Below, in pieces: positions 27,473 through 35,697 of a stretch of DNA of 64,000 nt. The notes under the pieces are model-generated. The model was not told where the DNA came from, searched no databases, and was given only the letters and a program-made list of their open reading frames with translations. Positions within the stretch are counted from its first letter, which is position 1; each line of letters starts with the position of its first letter. Where the stretch lies: NCBI GenBank assembly GCA_017303905.1, contig JAFLBH010000001.1, positions 597,809-661,808 on the forward strand. The letters run 5' to 3'. This stretch comes from Bacteroidota bacterium. GTDB taxonomy: Bacteria; Bacteroidota; Bacteroidia; B-17B0; Aurantibacillaceae. A program made the position numbers and the translations under genes.

Positions 27473-28080
27473 AATTTGTTCATCCATTGGCAAATTAGAG
27501 AATACAAATCTGCCTGTAATGAAAGTCCTTTATCTTTCGCATACCAAAAATGAAGTTGTTTTACAAATTCATCATGCGAAATAGTTGGATTTTGTGACTT
27601 AAGTGATTTAACCATTGAAGTAATTTCAGTTGGTCGTGGCCCCCAATTACCAATTTCGCTATTTGTTAGAGAATTTGTACAAATGAGTTTGGGGATAGAT
27701 TTAGAGCCATTCGTAGAGTATTGATTTATCAATTCATCATTTTCATCTCTCAAAATTATTTTCAAGTTGATGCCTTCGTTAAGCTCCGAAATTTTATGAA
27801 TAATAGGAAGACACTGTGCGCTATCGCCACACCAAGCTTCCGAGATAACAAGCCAATCCCAATTAATCGACTTATTATTCGTTAATAGTTTTATAAGCTT
27901 TTCCTCAAGGTTGATTTGCTTGTAGATGCGGGTCATTCGGTGAGCATTCAGTTTCGTTGCATCAATCCTGTTTGCCGATTGCTCGTCTCCGGTTGTTGTA
28001 TGATTAGCAGAACACTGTTGAGTTAGTTGATAGTATTCGTCATACGAATAGAATCGGGTGTTTGTTTTAAGTTTCAACAT
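27469..28080 (-). CDS. Thioredoxin-like protein (Thioredoxin_9 type)
   Basis: The 203-residue protein has a thioredoxin-fold core with LVISEAWCGDSAQCLPIIHK, where the two Cys are four residues apart (WCGDSAQC) in place of CxxC, and a KSIPKLICTN strand with the cis-Pro. It is cytoplasmic by its lack of a signal peptide. Its role is unclear. The ATG at 28080 (MLKLKTN) is chosen over a TTG nine bases earlier. TTACTTTG on the minus strand at 28087-28094 could be its -7 element. Confidence 0.8.
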   Translation of the reverse strand: MLKLKTNTRFYSYDEYYQLTQQCSANHTTTGDEQSANRIDATKLNAHRMTRIYKQINLEEKLIKLLTNNKSINWDWLVISEAWCGDSAQCLPIIHKISELNEGINLKIILRDENDELINQYSTNGSKSIPKLICTNSLTNSEIGNWGPRPTEITSMVKSLKSQNPTISHDEFVKQLHFWYAKDKGLSLQADLYSLICQWMNKF

Positions 28081-28184
28081 GATATGCAAAGTAATAACGC
28101 AAACAAATAAATAAATATGATGAAAAGCATAAAATTATCGCACTTTGTGTATTGGTGAGGTAAATGATATGTCATATTTAAATA

Positions 28185-28227
28185 TGATTATAATCATAAA
28201 ACAAGCTATGCCTTCCTTGTAGCTTTG
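28185..28227 (+). promoter_or_regulatory. FNR-like box and -7 element of the ric operon
   Basis: TGATTATAATCA (28185-28196) lies inside a perfect 16-bp palindrome at 28183-28198. TAGCTTTG at 28220-28227 is a perfect -7 element. The box centre is 36.5 bp from its last base, predicting +1 near 28232. Confidence 0.7.
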
Positions 28228-28242
28228 TATAAAAATCAAGCT

Positions 28243-29202
28243 ATGGAAACTATAGATATTATTGATGTTACAGTTATTGAACCAAAACTTAAGCACCCAA
28301 CCATTTTTAACAAATTCGACGACCTAGAGGGCGGTCAAAGTCTGATAATCTACAACGATCATGATCCCAAGCCGTTGTATTATCAATTACTTGGCGAAAG
28401 AGGCAATATTTTCAAATGGGAATATTTAGAGGAAGGACCTGATTACTGGAGGGTTAAAATCTCAAAATTTAATCCTAACGACAAAGAAGCTACAATTGGC
28501 GAGATGGTAAAGAATGATTACAGAAAGGCTGAAATATTTAAAAAATACGGAATTGATTTTTGTTGTGGAGGAAAAAAAACTGTCTCAAAGAGCTGTCAGG
28601 AAAAGGGCGTTGATGTCGTTGAACTTGAGAAGGAATTAAAAGCCTTAGATAATAACACACAAACGCTTCCGTCGCAAGATTTTGATAGTTGGGAATTGGA
28701 CTTTTTAGCAGATTACATATTAAATACACATCATCGGTATATAATTCAGGCTAACCCTGTTATTTTTGAGTACACTCAAAAAGTACAGCGAGTACATGGT
28801 GAGCGAAATCCGGAGTTGGTAGAAATTGCAAGTTTGTTTATGGATTTAATGAACGAACTTAATTGTCATATGATGAAGGAGGAAAATATTTTATTTCCAT
28901 ATATTAAGAATCTTGCAATATCCAAAAGACAAGGTAAGGAAGTTGCGGCAGCAGGATTTGGCACTGTTGCAAATCCAATCTCAATGATGGAATTGGAACA
29001 CGATGCAGCGGGTGAAATAGTAGAGAAGCTCAGAAATCTTACCAATAATTATGCGCCGCCTTCAAACGCCTGCAACACCTATAGGGTTTCATTCGCGAAG
29101 TTAAAGGAATATCAGGATGATTTATTTCAACATATTCATTTAGAAAACAACATTCTGTTTCCGAAGGCAATTGCATTGGAAAAAGAATTGCTCAAGGCAT
29201 AG
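28243..29202 (+). CDS. ric: Iron-sulfur cluster repair di-iron protein with N-terminal DUF2249
   Basis: The 320-residue protein has three parts. DUF2249 (about 12-75) contains IIYNDHDPKPLYYQLLGERG and FKWEYLEEGPDYWRVKIS. An ScdA_N/DUF542 part (85-140) has GIDFCCGG with Cys107-108. A hemerythrin-like di-iron domain (150-318) has His in ILNTHHRYI, HMMKEENILFPYI, LEHDAAGE and HIHLENNILFP. The RIC/YtfE/ScdA family repairs Fe-S clusters damaged by nitric oxide and releases iron. The ATG at 28243 is chosen over a TTG at 28225 because the promoter fits it. It leads an NO-stress operon. Confidence 0.9.
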   Translation: METIDIIDVTVIEPKLKHPTIFNKFDDLEGGQSLIIYNDHDPKPLYYQLLGERGNIFKWEYLEEGPDYWRVKISKFNPNDKEATIGEMVKNDYRKAEIFKKYGIDFCCGGKKTVSKSCQEKGVDVVELEKELKALDNNTQTLPSQDFDSWELDFLADYILNTHHRYIIQANPVIFEYTQKVQRVHGERNPELVEIASLFMDLMNELNCHMMKEENILFPYIKNLAISKRQGKEVAAAGFGTVANPISMMELEHDAAGEIVEKLRNLTNNYAPPSNACNTYRVSFAKLKEYQDDLFQHIHLENNILFPKAIALEKELLKA

Positions 29203-29251
29203 TTTAACCGGTATAAGTGTTTCAAGCCAAAATTTTTTACAATTGGAAGCG

Positions 29252-30058
29252 ATGGTAATTACTGAAAACACCAAAATAAGCGAATTAATTAAGGCAAACG
29301 AAAAAGCAATTGATGCGATTGCATCAATAAATAAGCATTTCGAAAAACTGAGAAATCCCATTTTGCGAAAAATATTGGCTTCGCGTGTTACCATAGCTGA
29401 TGCGGCAAAAATCGGAAATTCAAGTGTAGATGTTTTTTTTCAAAAACTAGCCCAATTGGGATTTACAGTAAATACGAACGAAAAAACCGAGACGCCTGAA
29501 AGGCAGATAGATCGTCGTCTTTGGCAACAAATGGAAAGTAAAACTGTAATGGAAATGGATGTGCGGTCGCAAATCGCCTCTAATCTCGATCCATTTAATG
29601 ATATTTACAATTCTGTAAATAAACTTCAAGCAAATCAAGTTTTTAAACTTATTAATTCGTTTGAGCCTATTCCCCTGATTAAATTACTCCGACAAAAGGG
29701 ATACATCTGCGAAGTAAAGAAGCAGAACGATGTTATTGTTACTTTGATAATGAAAACTGATGCGGTTCAAAGTACTATAGAATCTGCTACTACTCATGAA
29801 GACATGGATTTTGATAAAACTGCCGCGCGCTATCGAAATTGCACCATTACAATTGATGTTCGTGAAATGGAAATGCCAAAACCGATGATAAGTATTTTGG
29901 AAGAGTGTAGCAAATTGCAATCAGGCCGGGCTCTTTACGTAAAGCATAAGCGTGTTCCGCAATTTTTGTTTCCGGAGTTGGCAGCATTAAATTTTCAGTG
30001 GAAGCTAAAGAAGATGGACGAAGACAATGTACATTTAATTATTTACAAGAATGATTAA
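29252..30058 (+). CDS. DUF1858 plus double DUF2249 protein
   Basis: The 268-residue protein has a DUF1858 module near 8-65 (KISELIKANEKAIDAIASIN through FFQKLAQLGF). Two DUF2249-like modules follow. The first is at about 105-165 (ANQVFKLINSFEPIPLIKLL and EVKKQNDVIVTLIMK). The second is in the last 75 residues (TIDVREMEMPKPMISILEEC). These small modules accompany RIC-type and NO-linked proteins, and the preceding gene has one too. The biochemical role is unknown. The start at ATG 29252 leaves a 49-base gap. An ATG at 29171 would overlap the ric coding region and lacks support. Confidence 0.8.
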   Translation: MVITENTKISELIKANEKAIDAIASINKHFEKLRNPILRKILASRVTIADAAKIGNSSVDVFFQKLAQLGFTVNTNEKTETPERQIDRRLWQQMESKTVMEMDVRSQIASNLDPFNDIYNSVNKLQANQVFKLINSFEPIPLIKLLRQKGYICEVKKQNDVIVTLIMKTDAVQSTIESATTHEDMDFDKTAARYRNCTITIDVREMEMPKPMISILEECSKLQSGRALYVKHKRVPQFLFPELAALNFQWKLKKMDEDNVHLIIYKND

Positions 30059-31355
30059 CGGAACAAAAAATGCTCCACCTGCAAATATTGTTATTCCTCA
30101 TTTTATTGCGGGAGCATTTTCATTTCTTGTGTTATGTTTATTGATGGCCCTTTCACCGGAGTCTTTTCGGTTACACTATTTCAATCCTAATTTACTTGCC
30201 ATAACACATCTCGCTGTTTTAGGATGGGCAAGTAATGTTATTTTAGGAGCCCTGTATCAATTATTGCCTGTACTAACACAATCACCATTGTACAGCATTA
30301 AATTATCACGACTCTCTTTTTTCCTATTTAATTTAGGAGTTGTAATACTAGTGTATAGTTTTTATAATTTTCGAGTGGGTGTAATTATGCTTGTGGCTGC
30401 TGCTCTTTTGATAACTGCAGTGATTTTGGTTTTTACAAATGTGTATTTAACAATAAAAAAGAGCGATAGTAAGGAAATCGTTCTTGATTTTATTTCAACG
30501 GCTATATTTTGGTTATTTGTTACAGCAGTCATAGGCGCATTTATGGCAGTAAATTTTGTTTATCCTTTTATCAGAACTGAGCATTTAACGTTATTAAAAG
30601 TTCATGCAAACATTGGGATAGCAGGATGGTTTATCTTATTAATATTTGGTGTAGCTTCAAAGTTGTTGCCTATGTTTTTATTATCGCATAGGGTTTCTGA
30701 TAATAAATTAAAGCTTAGTTATTTTTTTATAAATAGTTCTCTGGTTATGTTTTTAACGGATGTTTTAGTATTCTGTACATTACAAAGAAGCGTTATTTAT
30801 TTTAGCATAGCTGCACTTGGTATTATTAGTTTTTTAACCTATGTATATGAAATTTATAAAATAAGAGTGAGAAGGATGCCGGATATAGGCATGAAACAAT
30901 CTCTTATTGCAGTTGTATTTATACTAATTCCTCTTTTAATGGGATTTATAATCAACAGCAATTTATTTAAAGGAGAGTTAGTAAACATAAAATTCAGCAT
31001 GGCATATCTAACAGCAACAATCTTTGGCGTAATATCATTACTTATTCTTGGTCAAACCTATAAAATACTCCCTTTTATTGTATGGCTGGATAAGTACGGA
31101 AGTGTGGCAGGAAAAAGTAAAGTGCCATTGCCAAAAGATTTATATTCCGAATCGGTGGCAAAATTACATTTTGCACTCTTTGTGTTGGCCTTTCCATTGT
31201 TTTTAACCGGAATACTTTTTGAATACACTTTCATTTTACAATTAGCGAACATACTTCTGGTTATAGTCGCACTTTTGTATATGTACAATGTATTAAAAAT
31301 TTGTTATCCTTCGGCTTCTAATACTTTAACGAGCATAAGTTATGGACGAACATAA
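30051..31355 (+). CDS. Polytopic heme-copper-oxidase-like / NnrS-like membrane protein
   Basis: The 434-residue protein has about 12 predicted membrane helices. Conserved-looking His occur in VIPHFIAGAFSF, LAITHLAVLGWASN, KVHANIGIAGWFILL and AKLHFALFVLAFPL, a pattern like heme-binding helices of the NnrS family and of oxidase subunit I relatives. Such genes often accompany NO-response operons. It starts 8 bases before the stop of the upstream gene (ATGATTAA), so translation is coupled, and it overlaps the next gene by 14 bases. A catalytic role is not shown. It may act in NO or heme-copper chemistry. Confidence 0.65.
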   Translation: MINGTKNAPPANIVIPHFIAGAFSFLVLCLLMALSPESFRLHYFNPNLLAITHLAVLGWASNVILGALYQLLPVLTQSPLYSIKLSRLSFFLFNLGVVILVYSFYNFRVGVIMLVAAALLITAVILVFTNVYLTIKKSDSKEIVLDFISTAIFWLFVTAVIGAFMAVNFVYPFIRTEHLTLLKVHANIGIAGWFILLIFGVASKLLPMFLLSHRVSDNKLKLSYFFINSSLVMFLTDVLVFCTLQRSVIYFSIAALGIISFLTYVYEIYKIRVRRMPDIGMKQSLIAVVFILIPLLMGFIINSNLFKGELVNIKFSMAYLTATIFGVISLLILGQTYKILPFIVWLDKYGSVAGKSKVPLPKDLYSESVAKLHFALFVLAFPLFLTGILFEYTFILQLANILLVIVALLYMYNVLKICYPSASNTLTSISYGRT

Positions 31356-31665
31356 TCAGGCTAACGAAACCGAGTTAAATATTTTATCCTTATTAAAAGG
31401 AGTAATAGATCCTGAATTAGGGATTAATATAATAGATCTTGGTCTGATTTATGAGATTAGTTTTTCTCAAATCAATGGCATTAAAATTCTGCTAACCCTC
31501 TCCAGTAAAGGTTGTCCGATGGGAGATGTAATTATTAAGATGATAGAGGAAGTTTTAGAGACTCACTATCCTCAACACAAAAGACAAGTAGAGCTAACTT
31601 GGGAACCTGCATGGACTACGGACAGAATTACAGAGCAAGGAAGGCACGAGCTAAATATGCTTTAA
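31342..31665 (+). CDS. DUF59/MIP18-type iron-sulfur assembly factor
   Basis: The 107-residue protein has LLKGVIDPELGINIIDLGLI and then LTLSSKGCPMGDVIIK, the DUF59 (SufT/PaaD-like) pattern with a conserved Cys. The family helps mature Fe-S proteins. Here it sits in the RIC operon, overlapping the membrane-protein gene by 14 bases, and may help restore clusters lost to NO. Confidence 0.85.
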   Translation: MDEHNQANETELNILSLLKGVIDPELGINIIDLGLIYEISFSQINGIKILLTLSSKGCPMGDVIIKMIEEVLETHYPQHKRQVELTWEPAWTTDRITEQGRHELNML

Positions 31666-31695
31666 TGAATATATAATAATTAAAACCTTGAAACA

Positions 31696-32202
31696 ATGAA
31701 ATTGATGAATCACCTCTTAACTTTTCTGGTAATAATATTTACTTTTATTTCATGTAGCAGAGAGGGACCGAAAGAAACGAAAGCAGCAACAACCGACGCT
31801 GTTGAAGTTGATTATAATTATTATGGTGATCCGATAACCGCCGAAGGAGCTATTGATGCCAAGCAATTGACCACTCAGTTAGCCGGAAAGGATTCTGTAT
31901 TTGTTAAGGTAACAGGAACTATTGAGGAAGTTTGTCAAAAGAAGGGTTGCTGGATGAACATTAACTTAGGTAATGAACAAAGCATGAAAGTACGTTTTAA
32001 AGATTATGCTTTTTTTGTGCCAAAAGATGCGGCGGGACAAACTGTAATTATAGAGGGTTTTGCTTATAATGATATTGTTTCGGTTGCAGAATTGAAACAT
32101 TATGCTGAAGATGCAGGAAAATCAAAGGAAGAAATAGCAAACATTACAAAACCGGAAGTTAGTATTTCATTTGAAGCAAATGGTGTTATCATTAAAAAAT
32201 AA
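31696..32202 (+). CDS. DUF4920 lipoprotein
   Basis: The 168-residue protein has a lipoprotein signal with the lipobox ending at Cys20 (FTFISC). Its DUF4920 domain includes DSVFVKVTGTIEEVCQKKGC, with the Cys pair, then WMNINL and VRFKDYAFFVPKDAAGQT. This small beta-rich family is frequent in Bacteroidota and uncharacterised, and the CxxxxC region may bind a metal. It follows the DUF59 gene by 30 bases, in the NO-response cluster. Confidence 0.82.
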   Translation: MKLMNHLLTFLVIIFTFISCSREGPKETKAATTDAVEVDYNYYGDPITAEGAIDAKQLTTQLAGKDSVFVKVTGTIEEVCQKKGCWMNINLGNEQSMKVRFKDYAFFVPKDAAGQTVIIEGFAYNDIVSVAELKHYAEDAGKSKEEIANITKPEVSISFEANGVIIKK

Positions 32203-32659
32203 ATTGGTTATTGGGGCATTGATTTTTGTTGGCTTGTTACTTTTAAATTGCAGTAGAGAAAAGGAAACAAAAATCGAGACGGCCGAGAAAACGGATTCAA
32301 TTTCTTGTGCGAAACCACCGATAAACCCAAATGGTGATAGCGAACTCGCTTTACTTATGCGCGCCATGCGCGACTCCACAAAAAGTTTTAAGGAAATGAT
32401 AATGGCCGGGAAAGTTCCAGCCAAATTTCCTGATGTGTTTTTAAAGATTCATTCTGCTGCACCAACTGATTCAGAGACAAAAAAACCTTCGTTCGATGGT
32501 TTTGCAACAGCTTATCTGAATTCACTAACTCAGTTATCAAAATCAAAAACATCGGATGCAAAGCTTAATTACAATGCAGTTGTTCAGGCCTGTGAGAATT
32601 GTCATTCGGAACACTGTCCGGGTCCTATCAGTACAATCCGCAAATTGAAATTGGAGTAA
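32180..32659 (+). CDS. Lipoprotein with C-terminal c-type heme motif
   Basis: The 159-residue protein has a lipobox Cys24 (LLLLNC) and one heme-binding motif CENCH at 138-142, near the C terminus. The helical body before it and the late CxxCH fit a cytochrome c'-like four-helix bundle, but this is from layout only. It starts at ATG 32180, inside the DUF4920 gene, overlapping it by 23 bases. A TTG nine bases earlier is the alternative. In this NO-related setting an NO- or electron-carrying heme protein is plausible. Confidence 0.75.
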   Translation: MVLSLKNKLVIGALIFVGLLLLNCSREKETKIETAEKTDSISCAKPPINPNGDSELALLMRAMRDSTKSFKEMIMAGKVPAKFPDVFLKIHSAAPTDSETKKPSFDGFATAYLNSLTQLSKSKTSDAKLNYNAVVQACENCHSEHCPGPISTIRKLKLE

Positions 32660-32689
32660 AATTTATTTAGTTTTTGTGAGATGATTTCG

Positions 32690-32748
32690 TGATAAATATC
32701 ACATCATTATGTTTTATTAGGAATAACGCGGAATACCCAGTAATTTTA
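32690..32748 (+). promoter_or_regulatory. Crp-like palindrome and -7 element before tauE
   Basis: GTGATAAATATCAC (32689-32702) has arms GTGAT/ATCAC. TAATTTTA (32741-32748) is a one-mismatch -7 element 52.5 bp from its centre, so the spacing differs from the other boxes. Confidence 0.4.
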
Positions 32749-32770
32749 CTATGAAATTTTAATAAGCTTT

Positions 32771-33526
32771 ATGTCATTAAGTTTTATAATAGCGGCCTTT
32801 GTTTTATTTTTTGTAATAGCCGCGTTATATTCTTCTATAGGGCATGCCGGTGCTTCAGGGTATCTGGCAATTATGGCATTACTGTCATTTGCATCTGAGA
32901 GTATTAAGCCAACATCATTAGTTCTAAATATAATTGTAGCAGCCATCGCCTCTTATCGTTTTATTTCGCAAGGATATTTTGATAAAAGAATATTCTTGGC
33001 TTTCGTAGTATTTTCAGTTCCGGCTTCTTTTGTTGGTGGATTAATCATCCTGCCCGCGTTTTATTTTAAAATGTTTGCCGGAATATTTTTAATTGTTTCG
33101 GCCTTTTTTTTACTGATCAAAAAGCAAAAGACCAATGAAGAAACGAAAGAGGTAAAGAACTTGTGGTTGATGAGCGCGATTTTTGGAACTATCATTGGTT
33201 TTGTTTCCGGAATAATTGGAGTGGGTGGCGGCATTTTTTTAACACCGCTTATTTTAATGTTTGGCTGGACGCGTGTTAAAAATGTTTCAGGCATTTCTGC
33301 ATTATTTATTTTGCTGAATTCTATATCAGGTTTGTTAGGGCATTTATCCTCGATTCAAAAAGTAGATACAAATATTTTTTACTGGGTAGGAGCTGTTATT
33401 GGTGGTGGTTTTTTAGGTTCCTATTTAGGAAGTAAAAAATTCAACAACCGAGTTATTATTTATTGTCTGTTTATTGTGTTACTCTCTGCTGGATTAAAAT
33501 TTATTTTTGTGGATACTTTGAAATAG
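32771..33526 (+). CDS. TauE/SafE family anion exporter
   Basis: The 251-residue membrane protein has about 8 hydrophobic segments and the TauE/SafE signature repeats: IGHAGASGYLAIMALLSF near the start and VSGIIGVGGGIFLTPLILMF in the second half. The family moves sulfite, sulfoacetate and similar anions, or sulfur compounds, across the inner membrane. It follows the NO-response operon by 111 bases and has a separate candidate promoter. The substrate here is unknown. Confidence 0.88.
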   Translation: MSLSFIIAAFVLFFVIAALYSSIGHAGASGYLAIMALLSFASESIKPTSLVLNIIVAAIASYRFISQGYFDKRIFLAFVVFSVPASFVGGLIILPAFYFKMFAGIFLIVSAFFLLIKKQKTNEETKEVKNLWLMSAIFGTIIGFVSGIIGVGGGIFLTPLILMFGWTRVKNVSGISALFILLNSISGLLGHLSSIQKVDTNIFYWVGAVIGGGFLGSYLGSKKFNNRVIIYCLFIVLLSAGLKFIFVDTLK

Positions 33527-33529
33527 AAA

Positions 33530-34282
33530 TTAATTTTCTGTTTTGTCTTTTTTTCGAAAACATAAAGTTTGTGCAATTCCAAGCCATAACAGATCGCTAT
33601 GCTCAAAGCTATCTGTGCTATTTTTCTGAGTATATTGATATACATAAGTGAGATTAATCAAGAGATTGTCAGTCGGCTTGTAGCCAAATCCTGCAATGGC
33701 ACGGTTTTGATCGTAATTGTAAATAACAGTGTTGCCGAAGTTCAGAAAGAGTTCATCTCCTGCAATTATATATAGAGTTTTGGCAGACATGTTGGTGTGA
33801 TTAAGAGGTATTGTTAAATAAAATCGGTAGCGAAGTCTGAAATTGAAGAAGTCTGTTTTTGTTGGTAAAGAATAATAATAGCGCTCTTCTAAACGAAGCC
33901 GATGTGAAGTATAACACCTGTTGAAATTTTGTTTCATCAAAATCTCCTGATAACCACGCCACTCCTCCCTTACTATTTTGTCGTTATTATATTGCGAGAA
34001 GTAAGCGCCGCCTAAGGCTGTAGAAAGAACTTTGTTGATCTGATATTGTATTGCTATTCTGGCAAGTGTTGCCGCTTTCTCAGAAATTGCCTTTCTCATT
34101 CGTATGCCAGCATCAAATGGGACACTCCATTTAGTGTTTAATTGTAATTGTCCATAATATTGCAGCCAGTATTGGTCGGAGTAGGTTTTTTTTTCTTGCG
34201 AAACTAGTGTAAATGAAATAGAGATACCAATCAGGATACTGATGAGTGAGAGAGAAAGAGATTTATTTGAAATAATTTTCAC
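33530..34282 (-). CDS. DUF2490 outer-membrane-like protein
   Basis: The 250-residue protein has a signal sequence (KSLSLSLISILIGISISF) and then alternating aromatic beta strands: DQYWLQYYGQLQLNTKWSV, RLRLEERYYYSL, FRLRYRFYLTIPL, and a final YVYQYTQKNSTDSF. That is the DUF2490 pattern of predicted outer-membrane barrels. The start is GTG at 34282. It is the last gene downstream of mog in the molybdenum-cofactor gene string, with a 51-base gap, and may be co-transcribed. Function is unknown. Confidence 0.7.
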   Translation of the reverse strand: MKIISNKSLSLSLISILIGISISFTLVSQEKKTYSDQYWLQYYGQLQLNTKWSVPFDAGIRMRKAISEKAATLARIAIQYQINKVLSTALGGAYFSQYNNDKIVREEWRGYQEILMKQNFNRCYTSHRLRLEERYYYSLPTKTDFFNFRLRYRFYLTIPLNHTNMSAKTLYIIAGDELFLNFGNTVIYNYDQNRAIAGFGYKPTDNLLINLTYVYQYTQKNSTDSFEHSDLLWLGIAQTLCFRKKDKTEN

Positions 34283-34333
34283 GCTGTGTTTAAATGTGAA
34301 GAACGATTGGCAGAAGAAGACACAATGAATTCA

Positions 34334-34864
34334 CTATGCTTTTGGCCGGAAAACTTGTATTACTGCTTCATTAGCCGTTATGTAAGGACCGTTAAGTAAA
34401 TCGATACAATAAGGAATGGCCGGAAAAACAGCATCTAAACATTCTTTAATTGATTTTGGCTTTCCGGGGAGATTAACAATTAAACTGTTTCCTCTTATGC
34501 CAGCAGTTTGGCGTGATAATATAGCTGTTGGCACATATTGTAAGCTTACTTGTCGCATTAGTTCACCAAAGCCGGGCATCATTTTTTCGCATATTTTTTC
34601 TGTAGCCTCGGGCGTTACATCGCGTAACGCAGGGCCTGTGCCTCCTGTTGTTACAATTAAACAACACTTTTCTATGTCTACAAGCTCAATGAGTGTTTGT
34701 TCAATGAGTGTTTGCTCGTCGGGAATTAGTTTATAAACGGGGAACCATTCATCTTTAATATAGCTTCGCAATGTTTCCTGGATAGCTTTACCGGAAAGAT
34801 CTTCATACACACCGGCACTGGCCCGGTCTGAAACGGTAACTATTCCTATTTTAATCATTTTCAT
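34334..34864 (-). CDS. mog: Molybdopterin adenylyltransferase
   Basis: The 176-residue protein activates molybdopterin by adenylation before molybdate insertion. It has GIVTVSDRASAGVYEDLSGK, LIVTTGGTGPALRDVTPEAT and SLIVNLPGKPKSIKECLDAV, the MogA/MoaB motifs. It sits near the end of a leftward operon with other cofactor genes, so the role in molybdenum-cofactor synthesis is well supported. It begins one base after the stop of the 129-residue gene. Confidence 0.94.
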   Translation of the reverse strand: MKMIKIGIVTVSDRASAGVYEDLSGKAIQETLRSYIKDEWFPVYKLIPDEQTLIEQTLIELVDIEKCCLIVTTGGTGPALRDVTPEATEKICEKMMPGFGELMRQVSLQYVPTAILSRQTAGIRGNSLIVNLPGKPKSIKECLDAVFPAIPYCIDLLNGPYITANEAVIQVFRPKA

Positions 34865-34865
34865 A

Positions 34866-35255
34866 TTAGAGTGTATCGTATTTGGAAGGGTCTTGGGTTT
34901 TATCCATCATTAATACATAAATGTGTGCCGGATTAATCACGTATATATCCATTCCGAAATTAATTATTTTATCATCTTGTAATTTTTTCAGGTCATTATG
35001 GTGTTTGTTATTATTCTCAAACACAAAAAAATGTTTATCGCCAAAATAGTCGAGTATTTTGCTTACTACCATTACGGGCGTGTCTTTAAATGTGTCTAAA
35101 TGTTTGCTAAGTTCTGAGTAGGGGAAGCCGTATTCCTCTGCAAATATTTTATTTAGCATTTCATCGTCTTCAAAAAAGTGATCAAGGGATTTTACTTCCC
35201 AAATGGCCATATTTTCAAACATCTTATAATTCTTATCGTAATCTGTGATTGTCAT
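34866..35255 (-). CDS. Hypothetical protein in the molybdenum-cofactor operon
   Basis: The family is not recognised. The 129-residue acidic protein has no signal peptide or membrane segment. It has alternating charged and aromatic stretches (AIWEVKSLDHFFEDDEMLNK, KHFFVFENNNKHHNDLKKLQ and a C-terminal HIYVLMMDKTQDPSKYDTL). It lies between the MORN-like gene and mog with tight spacing (10 and 1 bases), so it is transcribed with them. Whether it serves cofactor synthesis cannot be told. Confidence 0.6.
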   Translation of the reverse strand: MTITDYDKNYKMFENMAIWEVKSLDHFFEDDEMLNKIFAEEYGFPYSELSKHLDTFKDTPVMVVSKILDYFGDKHFFVFENNNKHHNDLKKLQDDKIINFGMDIYVINPAHIYVLMMDKTQDPSKYDTL

Positions 35256-35265
35256 TGTTTTAATT

Positions 35266-35697
35266 TTAGTTTATTAATTCTCCATTTTCTTTGTGTGTTT
35301 TTATATGGCCCGAAATAATATCGTTTAAAAATACGCCTTCACTTTTTAAATTACCATTATCGTAATAATCATAAAAAGGGCCGTTAAGTTTATCATTTTC
35401 ATAATTTCTTTCTGTAATAATTATACCGTTTTTATTGTACATTTTCCATTTTCCATTTCTTTTACCGTGTTTAAATACACCCTCCATTTGTTTAGTTCCG
35501 TTTTCGTAATACCAAATCCATCTACCCTCATTGAATCCGTTTTCTCTGCGTCCTTCGTGTTTTATTTGTCCGTTATTATATTGGTCGTTATTCGGTGTAT
35601 TTAGATATTTAAATATTATGTATGTGAAAACAATACTCAAAACAAATAGTCGATGGTATTTTAGTATGGGTTTGTATTTTCTCCAATTAATTCCCAT
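35266..35697 (-). CDS. MORN-repeat (YwqK-like) protein
   Basis: The 143-residue protein starts with a membrane helix (about residues 14-31) and then has MORN-like repeats: YYENGTKQMEGVFKHGKRNG, KMYNKNGIIITERNYENDKL and YDYYDNGNLKSEGVFLNDI. YwqK-like repeat proteins are widespread and mostly uncharacterised, and some are annotated as antitoxin partners. It overlaps the end of the moaC-moaB gene by 11 bases. Its link to cofactor synthesis is only by position. Confidence 0.72.
   Translation of the reverse strand: MGINWRKYKPILKYHRLFVLSIVFTYIIFKYLNTPNNDQYNNGQIKHEGRRENGFNEGRWIWYYENGTKQMEGVFKHGKRNGKWKMYNKNGIIITERNYENDKLNGPFYDYYDNGNLKSEGVFLNDIISGHIKTHKENGELIN

Noticed and set aside
28164..28175. ATGATATGTCAT inverted repeat upstream of the ric box
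   Set aside because: Its half-sites are two bases too close for an FNR box, and it has no -7 partner.
28225..28242. TTG start for ric
   Set aside because: It overlaps the -7 element, so the ATG at 28243 is used.
29171..29251. Upstream ATG for the DUF1858 gene
   Set aside because: It overlaps the end of ric, and the added residues match no domain.
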